From: Mycobacterium sp. IS-1742
GTDB taxonomy: Bacteria; Actinomycetota; Actinomycetes; Mycobacteriales; Mycobacteriaceae
Reading direction: 5' to 3'
DNA: 64,000 nucleotides
NCBI RefSeq assembly: GCF_001500125.1
Contig: NZ_LQIV01000042.1
Coordinates: 62,001-126,000 of the forward strand
Under the pieces are notes generated by a model. It was not told where the DNA came from. It searched no databases and saw nothing but the letters and a program-made list of their open reading frames with translations. Every line of letters starts with the position of its first letter. The first letter of the stretch is position 1. The position numbers and the translations under genes are program-made. Shown piece after piece: positions 1 to 8,481 of this stretch.

Positions 1-468
1 GTGCCCGGCCTGTACGGGTACGTGTCGGCCACCAAGTGGGTCGTCGACCTGGAGCTCACCCGCTTCGACCGGGCACAGGCCTACTGGACGAAACTGGGAT
101 GGTCGGAGCGTGGGCCCATCAAGACCCAGTCCCGAATCGACGTGCCACGCAGTGGAACCGAGGTCGCGGCCGGCCCGGTGACGTTCGGCGGCGTGGCGTG
201 GGCACAGAACCGCGGGGTGCGCGCCGTCGAGGTCCGCATCGATCCGCCCGGCGGTCAGGGCGAATGGCGGCCGGCCCGGCTCGGCGAGAGCTACTCCAAC
301 GAGACGTGGCGGCTGTGGAGCTACCGGTGGGAGGCGAAGGAGCCGGGCCTCCACACCATGCTCGTCCGCGCCACGGACGGCACCGGCGCGGTGCAGACCG
401 AGGATCAGGCCGACCCGGTGCCCGACGGTGCGACGGGCTGGCACACGGTCGCCTTCCGCGTCGCCTGA
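1..468 (+). CDS. Molybdopterin-dependent oxidoreductase, C-terminal part (cut by window edge)
   Basis: This is the last 155 residues of a sulfite-oxidase-like molybdopterin enzyme; the gene continues to the left of the window, so the GTG at base 1 is not taken as its start. The visible part begins with GLYGYVSATKW and carries the beta-rich dimerisation domain (Mo-co_dimer type), with conserved GGVAWAQNRGV and WSYRWEA segments. The cofactor-binding domain itself is not in view, so substrate and cofactor residues cannot be checked. It ends 56 bases before ligB on the same strand. The family call is good; the exact reaction is unknown. Confidence 0.8.
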   Translation: MPGLYGYVSATKWVVDLELTRFDRAQAYWTKLGWSERGPIKTQSRIDVPRSGTEVAAGPVTFGGVAWAQNRGVRAVEVRIDPPGGQGEWRPARLGESYSNETWRLWSYRWEAKEPGLHTMLVRATDGTGAVQTEDQADPVPDGATGWHTVAFRVA

Positions 469-524
469 CCGAGGGACAACGCGTGGCAGCGCCCGATGTC
501 GGACCCGCATGCCATCCTCGAGGA

Positions 525-2057
525 GTGTTGCTCGTCGATGTCGCCACCGCCTCGGTCGACGTCGGCGCGATGTCGTCGCGGCTGGCCAAGACCGCCAGGA
601 TCGCCGATCTGCTGAGCCGGGCCGGCGCCGAACAGGACGCCCGGCTCATCGCGGTGACGGTGGCGTGGCTGTCCGGTGAGCTGCCCCAGCGCCAGATCGG
701 CGTGGGGTGGGCGGCGTTGCGTTCGCTTCCGGAGCCCGCTGCGGAACCGACGCTGTCCGTGCCGGCGGTCGACCGCGCGTTCACAGAGATCGGCGCCGTC
801 GCGGGAAAGGGTTCGCAGGCCCGCCGCGCCGCCCTGATCGCCGAGTTGTTCGCAGCGGCCACGCCGGTCGAGCAGACCTTCCTTCGCCGCCTGCTCACCG
901 GAGAACTGCGGCAGGGCGCGTTGCTCGGCGTGATGAGCGACGCCGTCTCGAAAGCCGCGGCCATCCCCGCCGCGGAGGTCCGGCGCGCGGCGATGCTCGC
1001 CGGAGACCTGCCCGCGGTGGCCGCCGCGGCGCTCACCGGGGGCGATGCGGCACTGGCGGCGTTCACCCTGCGGGTCGGGCGTCCGGTCGGGCCGATGCTC
1101 GCGCAGACCGCCACGGGTGTCGCCGACGCGCTGGACCGGCTGGGCGGATCCGCGGTGTTCGAGGCGAAACTCGACGGCGCCCGCGTGCAGATCCACCGCC
1201 GCGGGCCGGATGTCTCGGTCTACACCCGCTCCCTCGACGACGTCACCGCCCGCCTGCCGGAGGTCGTCGAGACGGCGCTCGCCCTGCCGGTCACCGATCT
1301 GATCGCCGACGCCGAGGCGATCGCACTCCGGCCCGACGGCCGCCCGCACCGGTTCCAGGTGACCGCGTCGCGGTTCGGCCGGGCCGCCTCGCGCGCCACC
1401 CAACCGCTGTCGGTGTTCGTCTTCGACCTGCTGCACGTCGACGGCACCGACCTACTCGACCGGCCGACCGTCGAGCGCGTGGGCGTTCTCGACGATCTGG
1501 TACCGGCGGCGCACCGCGTGGACCGGCTCATCACCGGCGACGGCGCCGCCGCGCAGCGCTTCCTCGAGGCGACGCTCGCCGCGGGGCACGAGGGGGTGAT
1601 GGCCAAGGCTCCCGCGGCGCCGTACGAAGCCGGCCGCCGCGGAGCGGGCTGGTTGAAGGTCAAACCCGTCCACACCCTCGATCTGGTGGTCCTCGCCGTG
1701 GAATGGGGCAGCGGCAGACGCACCGGCAAGCTGTCCAACATCCACCTCGGCGCCCGCGATCCGGCGACGGGGGGTTTCGTGATGCTGGGCAAGACGTTCA
1801 AGGGCATGACCGACGCGGTGCTCGACTGGCAGACCACCCGGTTCCTCGAGTTGGCCGACGGTCCGACGGACGGTTACACCGTTCGCGTGCGCCCCGAACA
1901 GGTGGTCGAGATCGCGTTCGACGGAGTCCAGGGTTCGACGCGCTACCCGGGCGGGATGGCGCTGCGGTTCGCCCGCGTCCTGCGCTACCGGGACGACAAA
2001 TCCCCGGCGGAGGCGGATACCGTCGACACCGTCCGCGCGTTCTACGAGCGCGGCTGA
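525..2057 (+). CDS. ligB: ATP-dependent DNA ligase LigB
   Basis: This enzyme seals nicks in DNA using ATP and is one of the accessory ligases of mycobacteria. The protein is 510 residues, the usual length for LigB. It has an N-terminal DNA-binding region, then the nucleotidyltransferase domain with motif I KLDG (adenylated Lys215) and a second conserved GWLKVKP motif, and a C-terminal OB-fold region. The open frame extends back to base 36, but similarity begins at VLLVDVATAS, so GTG 525 (or TTG 528) is preferred; a GAGGAG sits unusually close to it. The ligB-cstA order is the same as Rv3062-Rv3063 in M. tuberculosis. Confidence 0.9.
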   Translation: MLLVDVATASVDVGAMSSRLAKTARIADLLSRAGAEQDARLIAVTVAWLSGELPQRQIGVGWAALRSLPEPAAEPTLSVPAVDRAFTEIGAVAGKGSQARRAALIAELFAAATPVEQTFLRRLLTGELRQGALLGVMSDAVSKAAAIPAAEVRRAAMLAGDLPAVAAAALTGGDAALAAFTLRVGRPVGPMLAQTATGVADALDRLGGSAVFEAKLDGARVQIHRRGPDVSVYTRSLDDVTARLPEVVETALALPVTDLIADAEAIALRPDGRPHRFQVTASRFGRAASRATQPLSVFVFDLLHVDGTDLLDRPTVERVGVLDDLVPAAHRVDRLITGDGAAAQRFLEATLAAGHEGVMAKAPAAPYEAGRRGAGWLKVKPVHTLDLVVLAVEWGSGRRTGKLSNIHLGARDPATGGFVMLGKTFKGMTDAVLDWQTTRFLELADGPTDGYTVRVRPEQVVEIAFDGVQGSTRYPGGMALRFARVLRYRDDKSPAEADTVDTVRAFYERG

Positions 2058-2144
2058 AAGCCGGAATCGACTCACGGCCGATTTCGTCGGTGCGAGGATC
2101 GACCACAGGCACCTGACACTGTCGCGCCATCGTAGGGAGGGATC

Positions 2145-4439
2145 GTGGCCACACCCACCGCCGCACCGTCGGAGCGCTTCGAGGAGACCGTCGGCGACGT
2201 CACGTACATCCGCACGGACAGGGACCTGCCGCCGGTGGCGATCATCGACCGGTCCCCGATCACCACCCGACACCGGATCGTGTTTGGGCTCATCGCGCTC
2301 GCGGGCGCGATCGCGTGGGCGGTGATCGCGTTCTTCCGCGGCGAGACCGTCAACGCCGTCTGGTTCGTGATCGCCGCCATCTGCACCTACGTGGTGGCGT
2401 TCCGCTTCTACGCGCGGCTGATCGAGATGAACATCGTCAAACCCCGCGACGACAACGCCACGCCGGCCGAGCTTTTCGAGAACGCCACCGATTACGTGCC
2501 GACCGACCGCCGGGTGCTGTTCGGTCACCACTTCGCCGCCATCGCCGGCGCGGGCCCGCTCGTCGGGCCTGTCCTGGCCATGCAGATGGGCTTCTTGCCG
2601 GGCACCATCTGGATCATCATCGGCGCGGTGTTCGCCGGGTGTGTGCAGGACTACCTGGTGCTGTCGATCTCGACGCGGCGCCGGGGCCGCTCGCTGGGCC
2701 AGATGGCCCGCGACGAACTGGGAGCCGTCGGCGGAGCGGCCGCGATCGTCGGTGTGCTCGTCATCATGGTGATCCTGCTCGCGGTGCTCGCGCTGGTCGT
2801 GGTCCAGGCGCTGGCACAGAGCCCGTGGGGTGTGTTCTCCATCGCCATGACGATCCCGATCGCGTTGTTCATGGGCGTCTACCTGAGGTTCCTGCGGCCC
2901 GGCCGGGTGTCCGAGGTGTCGGCCATCGGCGTGGTGCTGCTCCTGCTGGCCGTCGCCTCCGGCCGGTGGGTGGCCGAAACCAGCTGGGGCGCATCCTGGT
3001 TCGACCTGTCGCCGGTCGCGCTGAGCTGGGCCGTCATCCTCTACGGGCTGGCCGCGTCGGTGTTGCCGGTCTGGTTGCTGCTCGCCCCGCGCGACTATCT
3101 GTCGACGTTCATGAAGGTCGGCACCATCGCGCTGCTCGCGGTCGGCATCCTCATCGCCCGGCCCGTCATGGAGGCGCCCGCGATCTCGAACTTCGCCGCC
3201 AGCGGCACCGGTCCGGTCTTCGCCGGATCCCTGTTCCCGTTCCTGTTCATCACGATCGCCTGCGGTGCGCTGTCGGGCTTTCATTCGTTGATCTCCTCGG
3301 GCACCACTCCCAAGCTGCTCGAGAAGGAAAGCCAGATGCGGCTGATCGGCTACGGCGGCATGCTGACCGAATCGTTCGTCGCGATCATGGCCCTGATCAC
3401 CGCCGCGATCCTCAACCAGCACCTGTACTTCACCCTCAACGCACCCGCCGCCCAGACCGGCGGCACGGCCGAGACCGCGGCGGAGTACGTCAACGGCCTC
3501 GGACTGTCCGGCGCGCCGATCACTGCGCAGCAGATCGACGAGGCCGCCGCAAGCGTGGGCGAGACCTCGATCGTCTCGCGCACCGGCGGTGCGCCCACGC
3601 TGGCGTTCGGCATGTCCGAAGTGCTGAGCAGTGTGTTCGGCGGCAGCGCGTTGAAGGCCTTCTGGTATCACTTCGCGATCATGTTCGAGGCCCTGTTCAT
3701 CCTCACGACCGTCGACGCAGGCACCCGGGTGGCGCGGTTCATGCTGTCCGACGGCCTGTCGAATCTCGGTGGGCCGCTGCGCAAACTGAAGGATCCGAGC
3801 TGGCGCGTCGGCGCCTGGATCTGCAGTGTGATCGTGGTGGCCGCGTGGGGCAGCATCCTGCTGATGGGGGTCACCGATCCGCTCGGTGGCATCAACACGC
3901 TGTTCCCGCTGTTCGGTATCGCCAACCAGTTGCTCGCGGCGATCGCGCTCACGGTCGTCACCGTCGTCGTCCTCAAGAAGGGTCACCGCGCGTGGGCGCT
4001 GGTGCCGGGCGTCCCGCTGCTGTGGGATCTGGTCATCACGCTGACCGCGTCGTGGCAGAAGATCTTCTCCGGCGATCCCAAGGTCGGCTACTGGACCCAG
4101 CACTTCCAGTACAAGTCGGCGCTGGCACAGGGCAAGGAGTCCTTCGGCGCGGCCAAGAACACCGACCAGATGAACGACGTCATCCGCAACACCTTCATCC
4201 AGGGCACCCTGTCTATCGTGTTCGCCGTGCTCGTCGTGATCGTCTTCGCCGCAGGCGTCATCATGGCGGTCCGCGCGCTACGGGGCACCGCGCCGCCCAC
4301 CACCGAGGAGGAGGCGCTGCCGTCGCGGATCTTCGGCCCCTCCGGCCTGCACACCACCGCCAGGGAGAAGGAGGTGCAGAAGCAATGGGACGCGCTGTCG
4401 GCATCGCCCGCAAAATCCGTTGGTACATCGCTTCGTTGA
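2145..4439 (+). CDS. cstA: Carbon starvation protein CstA, membrane transporter
   Basis: This is a 764-residue polytopic inner-membrane protein of the CstA/BtsT family. Characterised members take up pyruvate or peptides when carbon is scarce. Many hydrophobic helices run from about residue 45 to the C-terminus, and the family segments FGHHFAAIAGAGP and FPLFGIANQLLA are intact. The GTG start has a good AGGGAGG ribosome site 4 bases upstream. The end overlaps the next small gene by 55 bases, the partner normally found with cstA. Length and motifs are normal for the family. Confidence 0.93.
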   Translation: MATPTAAPSERFEETVGDVTYIRTDRDLPPVAIIDRSPITTRHRIVFGLIALAGAIAWAVIAFFRGETVNAVWFVIAAICTYVVAFRFYARLIEMNIVKPRDDNATPAELFENATDYVPTDRRVLFGHHFAAIAGAGPLVGPVLAMQMGFLPGTIWIIIGAVFAGCVQDYLVLSISTRRRGRSLGQMARDELGAVGGAAAIVGVLVIMVILLAVLALVVVQALAQSPWGVFSIAMTIPIALFMGVYLRFLRPGRVSEVSAIGVVLLLLAVASGRWVAETSWGASWFDLSPVALSWAVILYGLAASVLPVWLLLAPRDYLSTFMKVGTIALLAVGILIARPVMEAPAISNFAASGTGPVFAGSLFPFLFITIACGALSGFHSLISSGTTPKLLEKESQMRLIGYGGMLTESFVAIMALITAAILNQHLYFTLNAPAAQTGGTAETAAEYVNGLGLSGAPITAQQIDEAAASVGETSIVSRTGGAPTLAFGMSEVLSSVFGGSALKAFWYHFAIMFEALFILTTVDAGTRVARFMLSDGLSNLGGPLRKLKDPSWRVGAWICSVIVVAAWGSILLMGVTDPLGGINTLFPLFGIANQLLAAIALTVVTVVVLKKGHRAWALVPGVPLLWDLVITLTASWQKIFSGDPKVGYWTQHFQYKSALAQGKESFGAAKNTDQMNDVIRNTFIQGTLSIVFAVLVVIVFAAGVIMAVRALRGTAPPTTEEEALPSRIFGPSGLHTTAREKEVQKQWDALSASPAKSVGTSLR

Positions 4440-4576
4440 TGGGCGACAACCATTACCGCCGCTACCTCGAGCACCGGCGGCGCACCCATCCGGGAGAGCC
4501 GGTGCTCACCGAGCGCGAGTACTGGCACCTGCGGCATGCCGCCGCCGAAGCCGAACCCGGGGCGCGGTGCTGCTGA
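4385..4576 (+). CDS. YbdD/YjiX family small protein (CstA partner)
   Basis: A 63-residue protein starts inside the end of cstA in another frame. It has the family layout: a short basic helix (ARKIRWYIASLMG), then DNHYRRYLEHRR, THPG, and an EREYW motif near the end. In enterobacteria the homologue YbdD or YjiX works with CstA or BtsT in pyruvate uptake, so a partner role is inferred here. It ends in two cysteines (ARCC). The 55-base overlap with cstA suggests coupled translation. It converges on the P450 gene, with only one base between the stop codons. Confidence 0.8.
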   Translation: MGRAVGIARKIRWYIASLMGDNHYRRYLEHRRRTHPGEPVLTEREYWHLRHAAAEAEPGARCC

Positions 4577-4577
4577 C

Positions 4578-5813
4578 TCAGGTCAGGGCGTATCGGATCG
4601 GCAGGTGTTTGAGCCCGCCGACGAACGTGGTCGCGACATGTTCGGGGCGGCCGGCGAGTTCGACCGACCGCAGTCTCGGCAGCAACTCGGCGAAGAAGCT
4701 GCTGACCTCCATCCGCGCCAGCGCCGCGCCGAGACAGAAGTGCACGCCGTAGCCGAAGGACACGTGCCGGTTGGGGTCGCGTCCGACGTCAAATCGGAAC
4801 GGCGCGTCGAACACGTCTTCGTCGCGGTTGCCCGAAACGTACGACAGCAGAAGCGATTCACCGGCCCTGATCGGCACGCCGCGCACCTCGGTGTCCTGAG
4901 CCGCGGTACGCATGAACGCCTTGACCGGGGTGACCCAGCGGATCATCTCCTCGGCGGCGAGTCCCATCAGGCCCGGGTCGGACTGCAACCGGCGCAGTTG
5001 CTCCGGGTGCTCGATGAGCGCCAGCATGCCGCCGGAGATGGTGGCGCTGGTGGTGTCGTGGCCTGCGGCCGCCACGATCGCGTAGTAGGACACCGTGTCG
5101 ATGTCGGACAGCGGTTCGCCACCCAACCGGGCGTTGGCGATCGCGGAGGCGAGGTCGTCGGTGGGGTGCTCCCGTCGGGATGCGGTCAACGCGGTGAAGT
5201 ACTGGAACATCTCGAGCAAGGCTGCCATCTGGTCCTCGGACGAGTCGCCGCGCTGGAACTCCTCGTCGTCGCTGCCGAACAGTTCCTGGGTGAGCCGCAG
5301 CATCAGCGGGAAGTCGGCTTCGGGCACGCCGAGCAGCGACATGATGACGTACAACGGGTAGTTGACCGCGACCTCCTGGACGAAATCGCACTCCGGGCCC
5401 GCCGCGAGCATCTTGTCGACGTAGATTCTGGCCAGCTCGTCGACGCGAACCTTCAACGCCCGCATCGCCTTCGGCCGGAACCAGTCGGCGCCGATGGCCC
5501 GCAGGTCGCGGTGTTCGGGGTCGTCGAGGTGGATCAGCGTGCGGATCCCCACACCCGCCTGCAGCTCGTCGGCGGCCGCGGTCATCAGCACCGAACGCGG
5601 CGAGTTGGTGAACAGGGTGTTCGCCCGCTCGATCGCCATGATGTCGGCGTGTCTGGTGATCGCCCAGAAGGGTCGGTAGCCGTCGACCTCCACCCACGAC
5701 ACCGGCGCGTGCGCCCGCAGGTGGGTCAGGGCCGCATGCAGTGCCGGTTCGTCGGTGTAGGCCTTGGGTGTGGCGAACACCCTGGCGGCCTCGTCGATGA
5801 TCGGGGCACTCAT
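4578..5813 (-). CDS. Cytochrome P450 (1 of 3)
   Basis: A 411-residue heme monooxygenase. Landmarks are the I-helix AGHDTTS, the ExxR motif EEMIR and the heme loop FGYGVHFCLG with Cys360 as thiolate ligand. Start ATG 5813 is preceded by GGAGCG and overlaps the stop of the upstream LLM gene (ATGA), so the two form an operon. It would need a ferredoxin and reductase, and none is encoded nearby. It belongs to the island controlled through the operator at 6884. Subfamily and substrate cannot be assigned; the context suggests hydroxylation of a hydrophobic carbon source. Confidence 0.9.
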   Translation of the reverse strand: MSAPIIDEAARVFATPKAYTDEPALHAALTHLRAHAPVSWVEVDGYRPFWAITRHADIMAIERANTLFTNSPRSVLMTAAADELQAGVGIRTLIHLDDPEHRDLRAIGADWFRPKAMRALKVRVDELARIYVDKMLAAGPECDFVQEVAVNYPLYVIMSLLGVPEADFPLMLRLTQELFGSDDEEFQRGDSSEDQMAALLEMFQYFTALTASRREHPTDDLASAIANARLGGEPLSDIDTVSYYAIVAAAGHDTTSATISGGMLALIEHPEQLRRLQSDPGLMGLAAEEMIRWVTPVKAFMRTAAQDTEVRGVPIRAGESLLLSYVSGNRDEDVFDAPFRFDVGRDPNRHVSFGYGVHFCLGAALARMEVSSFFAELLPRLRSVELAGRPEHVATTFVGGLKHLPIRYALT

Positions 5814-6871
5814 GCGTCGCTCCTCCCAGCGGCGGCCGTGAGGCCGCGCAACTCGTGCAGTACAGCGGTGACGGCGGCGTCGGGCACACCGGCCGGAAAC
5901 GCGGGCAGCACCCGGTCGATGACCCCGTCGCACCGGTCATGCAGCCTGGCGGCAACGGTGTCGAGCGGCGCGACGACGGCGAACGCGTTCAGCACGTCGT
6001 CGTCGATCAGCGCCCCCATCGCGTCCCATTCGCCCTGCCGGGACAGCCGGTGCAGTTCGGTGTGCAGATCGCCCCACCCGTGCAGCTCGAGCACCCTGCG
6101 GTAGGCGGGCGTCGACCCGTAGAACGCCAGCTGCTTGCGGGTCCCGACGCTCGCCGCGCGCACGTCCTCGGGGGTCTCCCCCGTCACGACGAACACCGGA
6201 CACGACACCTCGAAGTCGCTGCGGCGCCTGCCCGCTCGGGCCATCCCCTCCCGCAGCGCCGGGGCGGTGACCTCGTCGAGGTAGCGCTTGGTGGTGAACG
6301 CGTGCGCCAGCAGACCGTCGGCGACTTCACCGCACATCCGGGTCATCGCCTCACCCACGGCGGCGATGAAGATCTTCGGGACGCCGTGTGGATGCGGTTC
6401 GGGCACGAACATCGGCGTCATGATCTTGTGGGTGTAGAACTCGCCGTCGAAGCGCAACGCCGTGCCGTCGTGCCAACACGACCAGATCTCGCGGAGCGCG
6501 GCAACGAATTCGCGCATCCTGGGCACCGGACGGCTCCACGGCATCGAGAACCGCTTCTCGATGTGCGGCTGGATCTGGGTGCCCAGACCGAGGATGAAGC
6601 GTCCGCCGGAATAGGCCTGCAGGTCCCACCCGATGTTGGCCACGGTCATCGGGTTTCGGGCGAATGCGACCGCGATGCTGGTGCCGATCTCGAGCCGGGT
6701 GGTGTGCTCGGCCGCGAGCAGCAGCGGGAGGAACGGGTCGTGGTTGATCTCACCGGTCCAGCAGCCGTCGTAGCCCTGGTCCTCCAGCGCCGTGGCCACC
6801 TCGGGGACGCGGTCGAGTCGACTGGGGATGCCTCGGTCCACCTTGAGGCCGGGCACTGCGCCGTCACCCAT
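5810..6871 (-). CDS. LLM-class F420-dependent oxidoreductase (TIGR03617-like)
   Basis: A 353-residue luciferase-like TIM-barrel protein. It has the conserved early segment GYDGCWTGEINHDPFLPL, the GRFILGLGTQIQPHI motif and a C-terminal domain, all typical of actinobacterial F420 enzymes. The frame runs further upstream, but MGDGAVPGLKVD is the natural start and leaves room for the promoter at 6884-6902. It is first in a two-gene operon with P450 1. A hydride transfer with F420 during catabolism is likely; the reaction itself is unknown. Confidence 0.82.
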   Translation of the reverse strand: MGDGAVPGLKVDRGIPSRLDRVPEVATALEDQGYDGCWTGEINHDPFLPLLLAAEHTTRLEIGTSIAVAFARNPMTVANIGWDLQAYSGGRFILGLGTQIQPHIEKRFSMPWSRPVPRMREFVAALREIWSCWHDGTALRFDGEFYTHKIMTPMFVPEPHPHGVPKIFIAAVGEAMTRMCGEVADGLLAHAFTTKRYLDEVTAPALREGMARAGRRRSDFEVSCPVFVVTGETPEDVRAASVGTRKQLAFYGSTPAYRRVLELHGWGDLHTELHRLSRQGEWDAMGALIDDDVLNAFAVVAPLDTVAARLHDRCDGVIDRVLPAFPAGVPDAAVTAVLHELRGLTAAAGRSDA

Positions 6872-6883
6872 GGGCGATGACGC

Positions 6884-6902
6884 TACAGTAAGCAATTCAG
6901 TA
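6884..6902. promoter_or_regulatory. Operator-like palindrome, site 1
   Basis: TACAGTAAGCAATTCAGTA matches 13 of 16 fixed positions of the island palindrome TACTGTAA-N3-TTACAGTA. It lies between divergent genes, 12 bases from the LLM start (6871) and 30 bases from the carboxyltransferase start (6933), so it could control both. Confidence 0.65.
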
Positions 6903-6932
6903 AGGTCAACGACCGTGAGTGAGGGCCGACGG

Positions 6933-8429
6933 ATGACGGACGCGCAGGATTGGCGGGAGACGCTCGAGGACCTCGACCGTCGCCGGGCGCACACCTACGG
7001 GATGGGCGGACCGGAGCGGGTCGCCAAGCACCACGGCAAGGGCAAGCTCGACGCGAGGGCGCGCATCGCCCGTCTGCTGGACCCGGATACGTTCTGCGAG
7101 TTCGGCACGCTCGTCGGCGGCGACATCGCCGCCGACGGTCTGGTCGCCGGCTCCGGCCGGGTGGGCGGTGTCCCGGTCATGGTGGGCGCCGAGGATTTCA
7201 CAACACTCGCAGGCAGCATCGGGCCGGGCGGCAACGCCAAACGGTACCGACTCGCGGAGTTGGCACTGCGCAACAAGATTCCGCTGGTGATGTTGTTGGA
7301 AGGCGCGGGTTTCCGCCCCAGCGGCGAGCACTACGGGCGGACCCCGACCGACCTGATCATCCAGGCGCAGTGCTCCGGCAAGGTGCCGACGGTCGCGGCG
7401 GTGCTGGGGCCGTCCGCCGGCCACGGGGCCCTCGTCGCCCCGGTGTGCGACTTCACGATCATGAGCGCGAGCGGCGCGATCTTCACCGCCGGGCCCCCGG
7501 TGGTCAAAGAGTCCACCGGAGAGGACATCTCGAAGGAGGACCTCGGTGGTCCGGAGGTCGCGCTGACCAGCGGGGTCATCCACAACTACGGCGAGGACGA
7601 CGAGACGGTGCTCGACGACATCCGTCGGTACCTGTCCTACTTCCCGTCCAGCGCGTGGTCCTATCCACCGACCCGGCTCGCCGACGACACCGCCGACCCG
7701 CGTCCGGTTCCCGAACTGCTCGACATCGTCTCCCGCGACAACCGCCACATCTATGACATGCGCACCGTGCTCGACGTGGTCTTCGACCGGCCCGACTGGC
7801 TGGAGGTCCAGCCGCGGTTCGGGCGGGCGGTGATCTGCGCGCTGGCGCACCTGGGCGGCTTTCCCGTCGCCGTGGTGGCCAACCAGCCGGAGGTGATGGC
7901 CGGATCCATCGACGCCGACGCCGCCGACAAGGCCGCGCATTTCATCACCGTCGCCGATTCGTTCCACCTGCCGATCGTGTTCCTCGCCGACAACCCGGGG
8001 ATGCTGCCGGGCAGCCGCTCCGAACGCAGCGGCGTATTGCGCAGCGGCGCACGGATGTTCGCCGCGCAGACCGCCGCGACGACGCTCAAACTGCACGTCA
8101 CGCTGCGTAAGGCGTTCGGGTTCGGCTCGATGGTCATGTCGCTGTTGGGCTTCGACGACCAGGTGGCCACCTTCGCGTACCCGGGCGCCACCATGGGCGC
8201 GATGAGCGCCGCGGCGATGAGCCGGGCGACGCACGCCGGCGAGGACTACACCGAGGTGCTCAAGCGGATGGAACTCGAAGCCAGTTACCGCTCGGCCGGC
8301 CACCTCGGATTCGACGAGCTGATCTCACCGGTCGAGACCCGTGACCGGCTGTTGACCGCACTGCAGCACGGTGTCTTCAGCCGGCAGCAGGTCGCCGAAC
8401 CGGTGAGCCGCACGGTCATCATGCCCTAG
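6933..8429 (+). CDS. Acyl-CoA carboxylase beta subunit-like carboxyltransferase
   Basis: A 498-residue two-domain carboxyltransferase of the AccD/PccB type, which moves CO2 from carboxybiotin to an acyl-CoA, or the reverse. N- and C-terminal crotonase-like halves are visible, with GGSIGPGGNAKRYRL and LLEGAGFRPSG in the first and LADNPGMLPGSRSE and YPGATMGAMSA in the second. ATG 6933 has a GAGGG site 8 bases upstream; GTG 6915 in the same frame is an alternative. No biotin carboxylase or biotin carrier gene lies nearby, so it would have to borrow an alpha subunit encoded elsewhere. It is the only gene on its transcript and ends at a strong hairpin. Confidence 0.85.
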   Translation: MTDAQDWRETLEDLDRRRAHTYGMGGPERVAKHHGKGKLDARARIARLLDPDTFCEFGTLVGGDIAADGLVAGSGRVGGVPVMVGAEDFTTLAGSIGPGGNAKRYRLAELALRNKIPLVMLLEGAGFRPSGEHYGRTPTDLIIQAQCSGKVPTVAAVLGPSAGHGALVAPVCDFTIMSASGAIFTAGPPVVKESTGEDISKEDLGGPEVALTSGVIHNYGEDDETVLDDIRRYLSYFPSSAWSYPPTRLADDTADPRPVPELLDIVSRDNRHIYDMRTVLDVVFDRPDWLEVQPRFGRAVICALAHLGGFPVAVVANQPEVMAGSIDADAADKAAHFITVADSFHLPIVFLADNPGMLPGSRSERSGVLRSGARMFAAQTAATTLKLHVTLRKAFGFGSMVMSLLGFDDQVATFAYPGATMGAMSAAAMSRATHAGEDYTEVLKRMELEASYRSAGHLGFDELISPVETRDRLLTALQHGVFSRQQVAEPVSRTVIMP

Positions 8430-8430
8430 C

Positions 8431-8479
8431 GATTTCGGCGTGCTCGGTCGCGCTGGGCGCGACCCCGCACGCCCAAATC
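8431..8479. terminator. Long bidirectional hairpin terminator
   Basis: Between two convergent genes (ends at 8429 and 8482) lies a 49-base inverted repeat. The arms are GATTT, GGCGTGC and GGTCGCG, pairing with CGCGACC, GCACGCC and AAATC around a CTGGG loop. That gives 19 base pairs with two small internal mismatches. On each strand the outer arm ends in a short T-rich stretch. It fills the whole gap, so a terminator serving both directions is the natural reading. Confidence 0.8.
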
Positions 8480-8481
8480 AC

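Noticed and set aside
1452..4103. Very long open frame on the minus strand (883 codons) across ligB and cstA
   Set aside because: It is antisense to two well-supported genes, its product is rich in Arg, Asp, His and Gln without any domain, and it is a typical GC-rich shadow.
4536..6104. Long plus-strand frame across P450 1
   Set aside because: Antisense shadow of the P450, which has complete motifs and a ribosome site.
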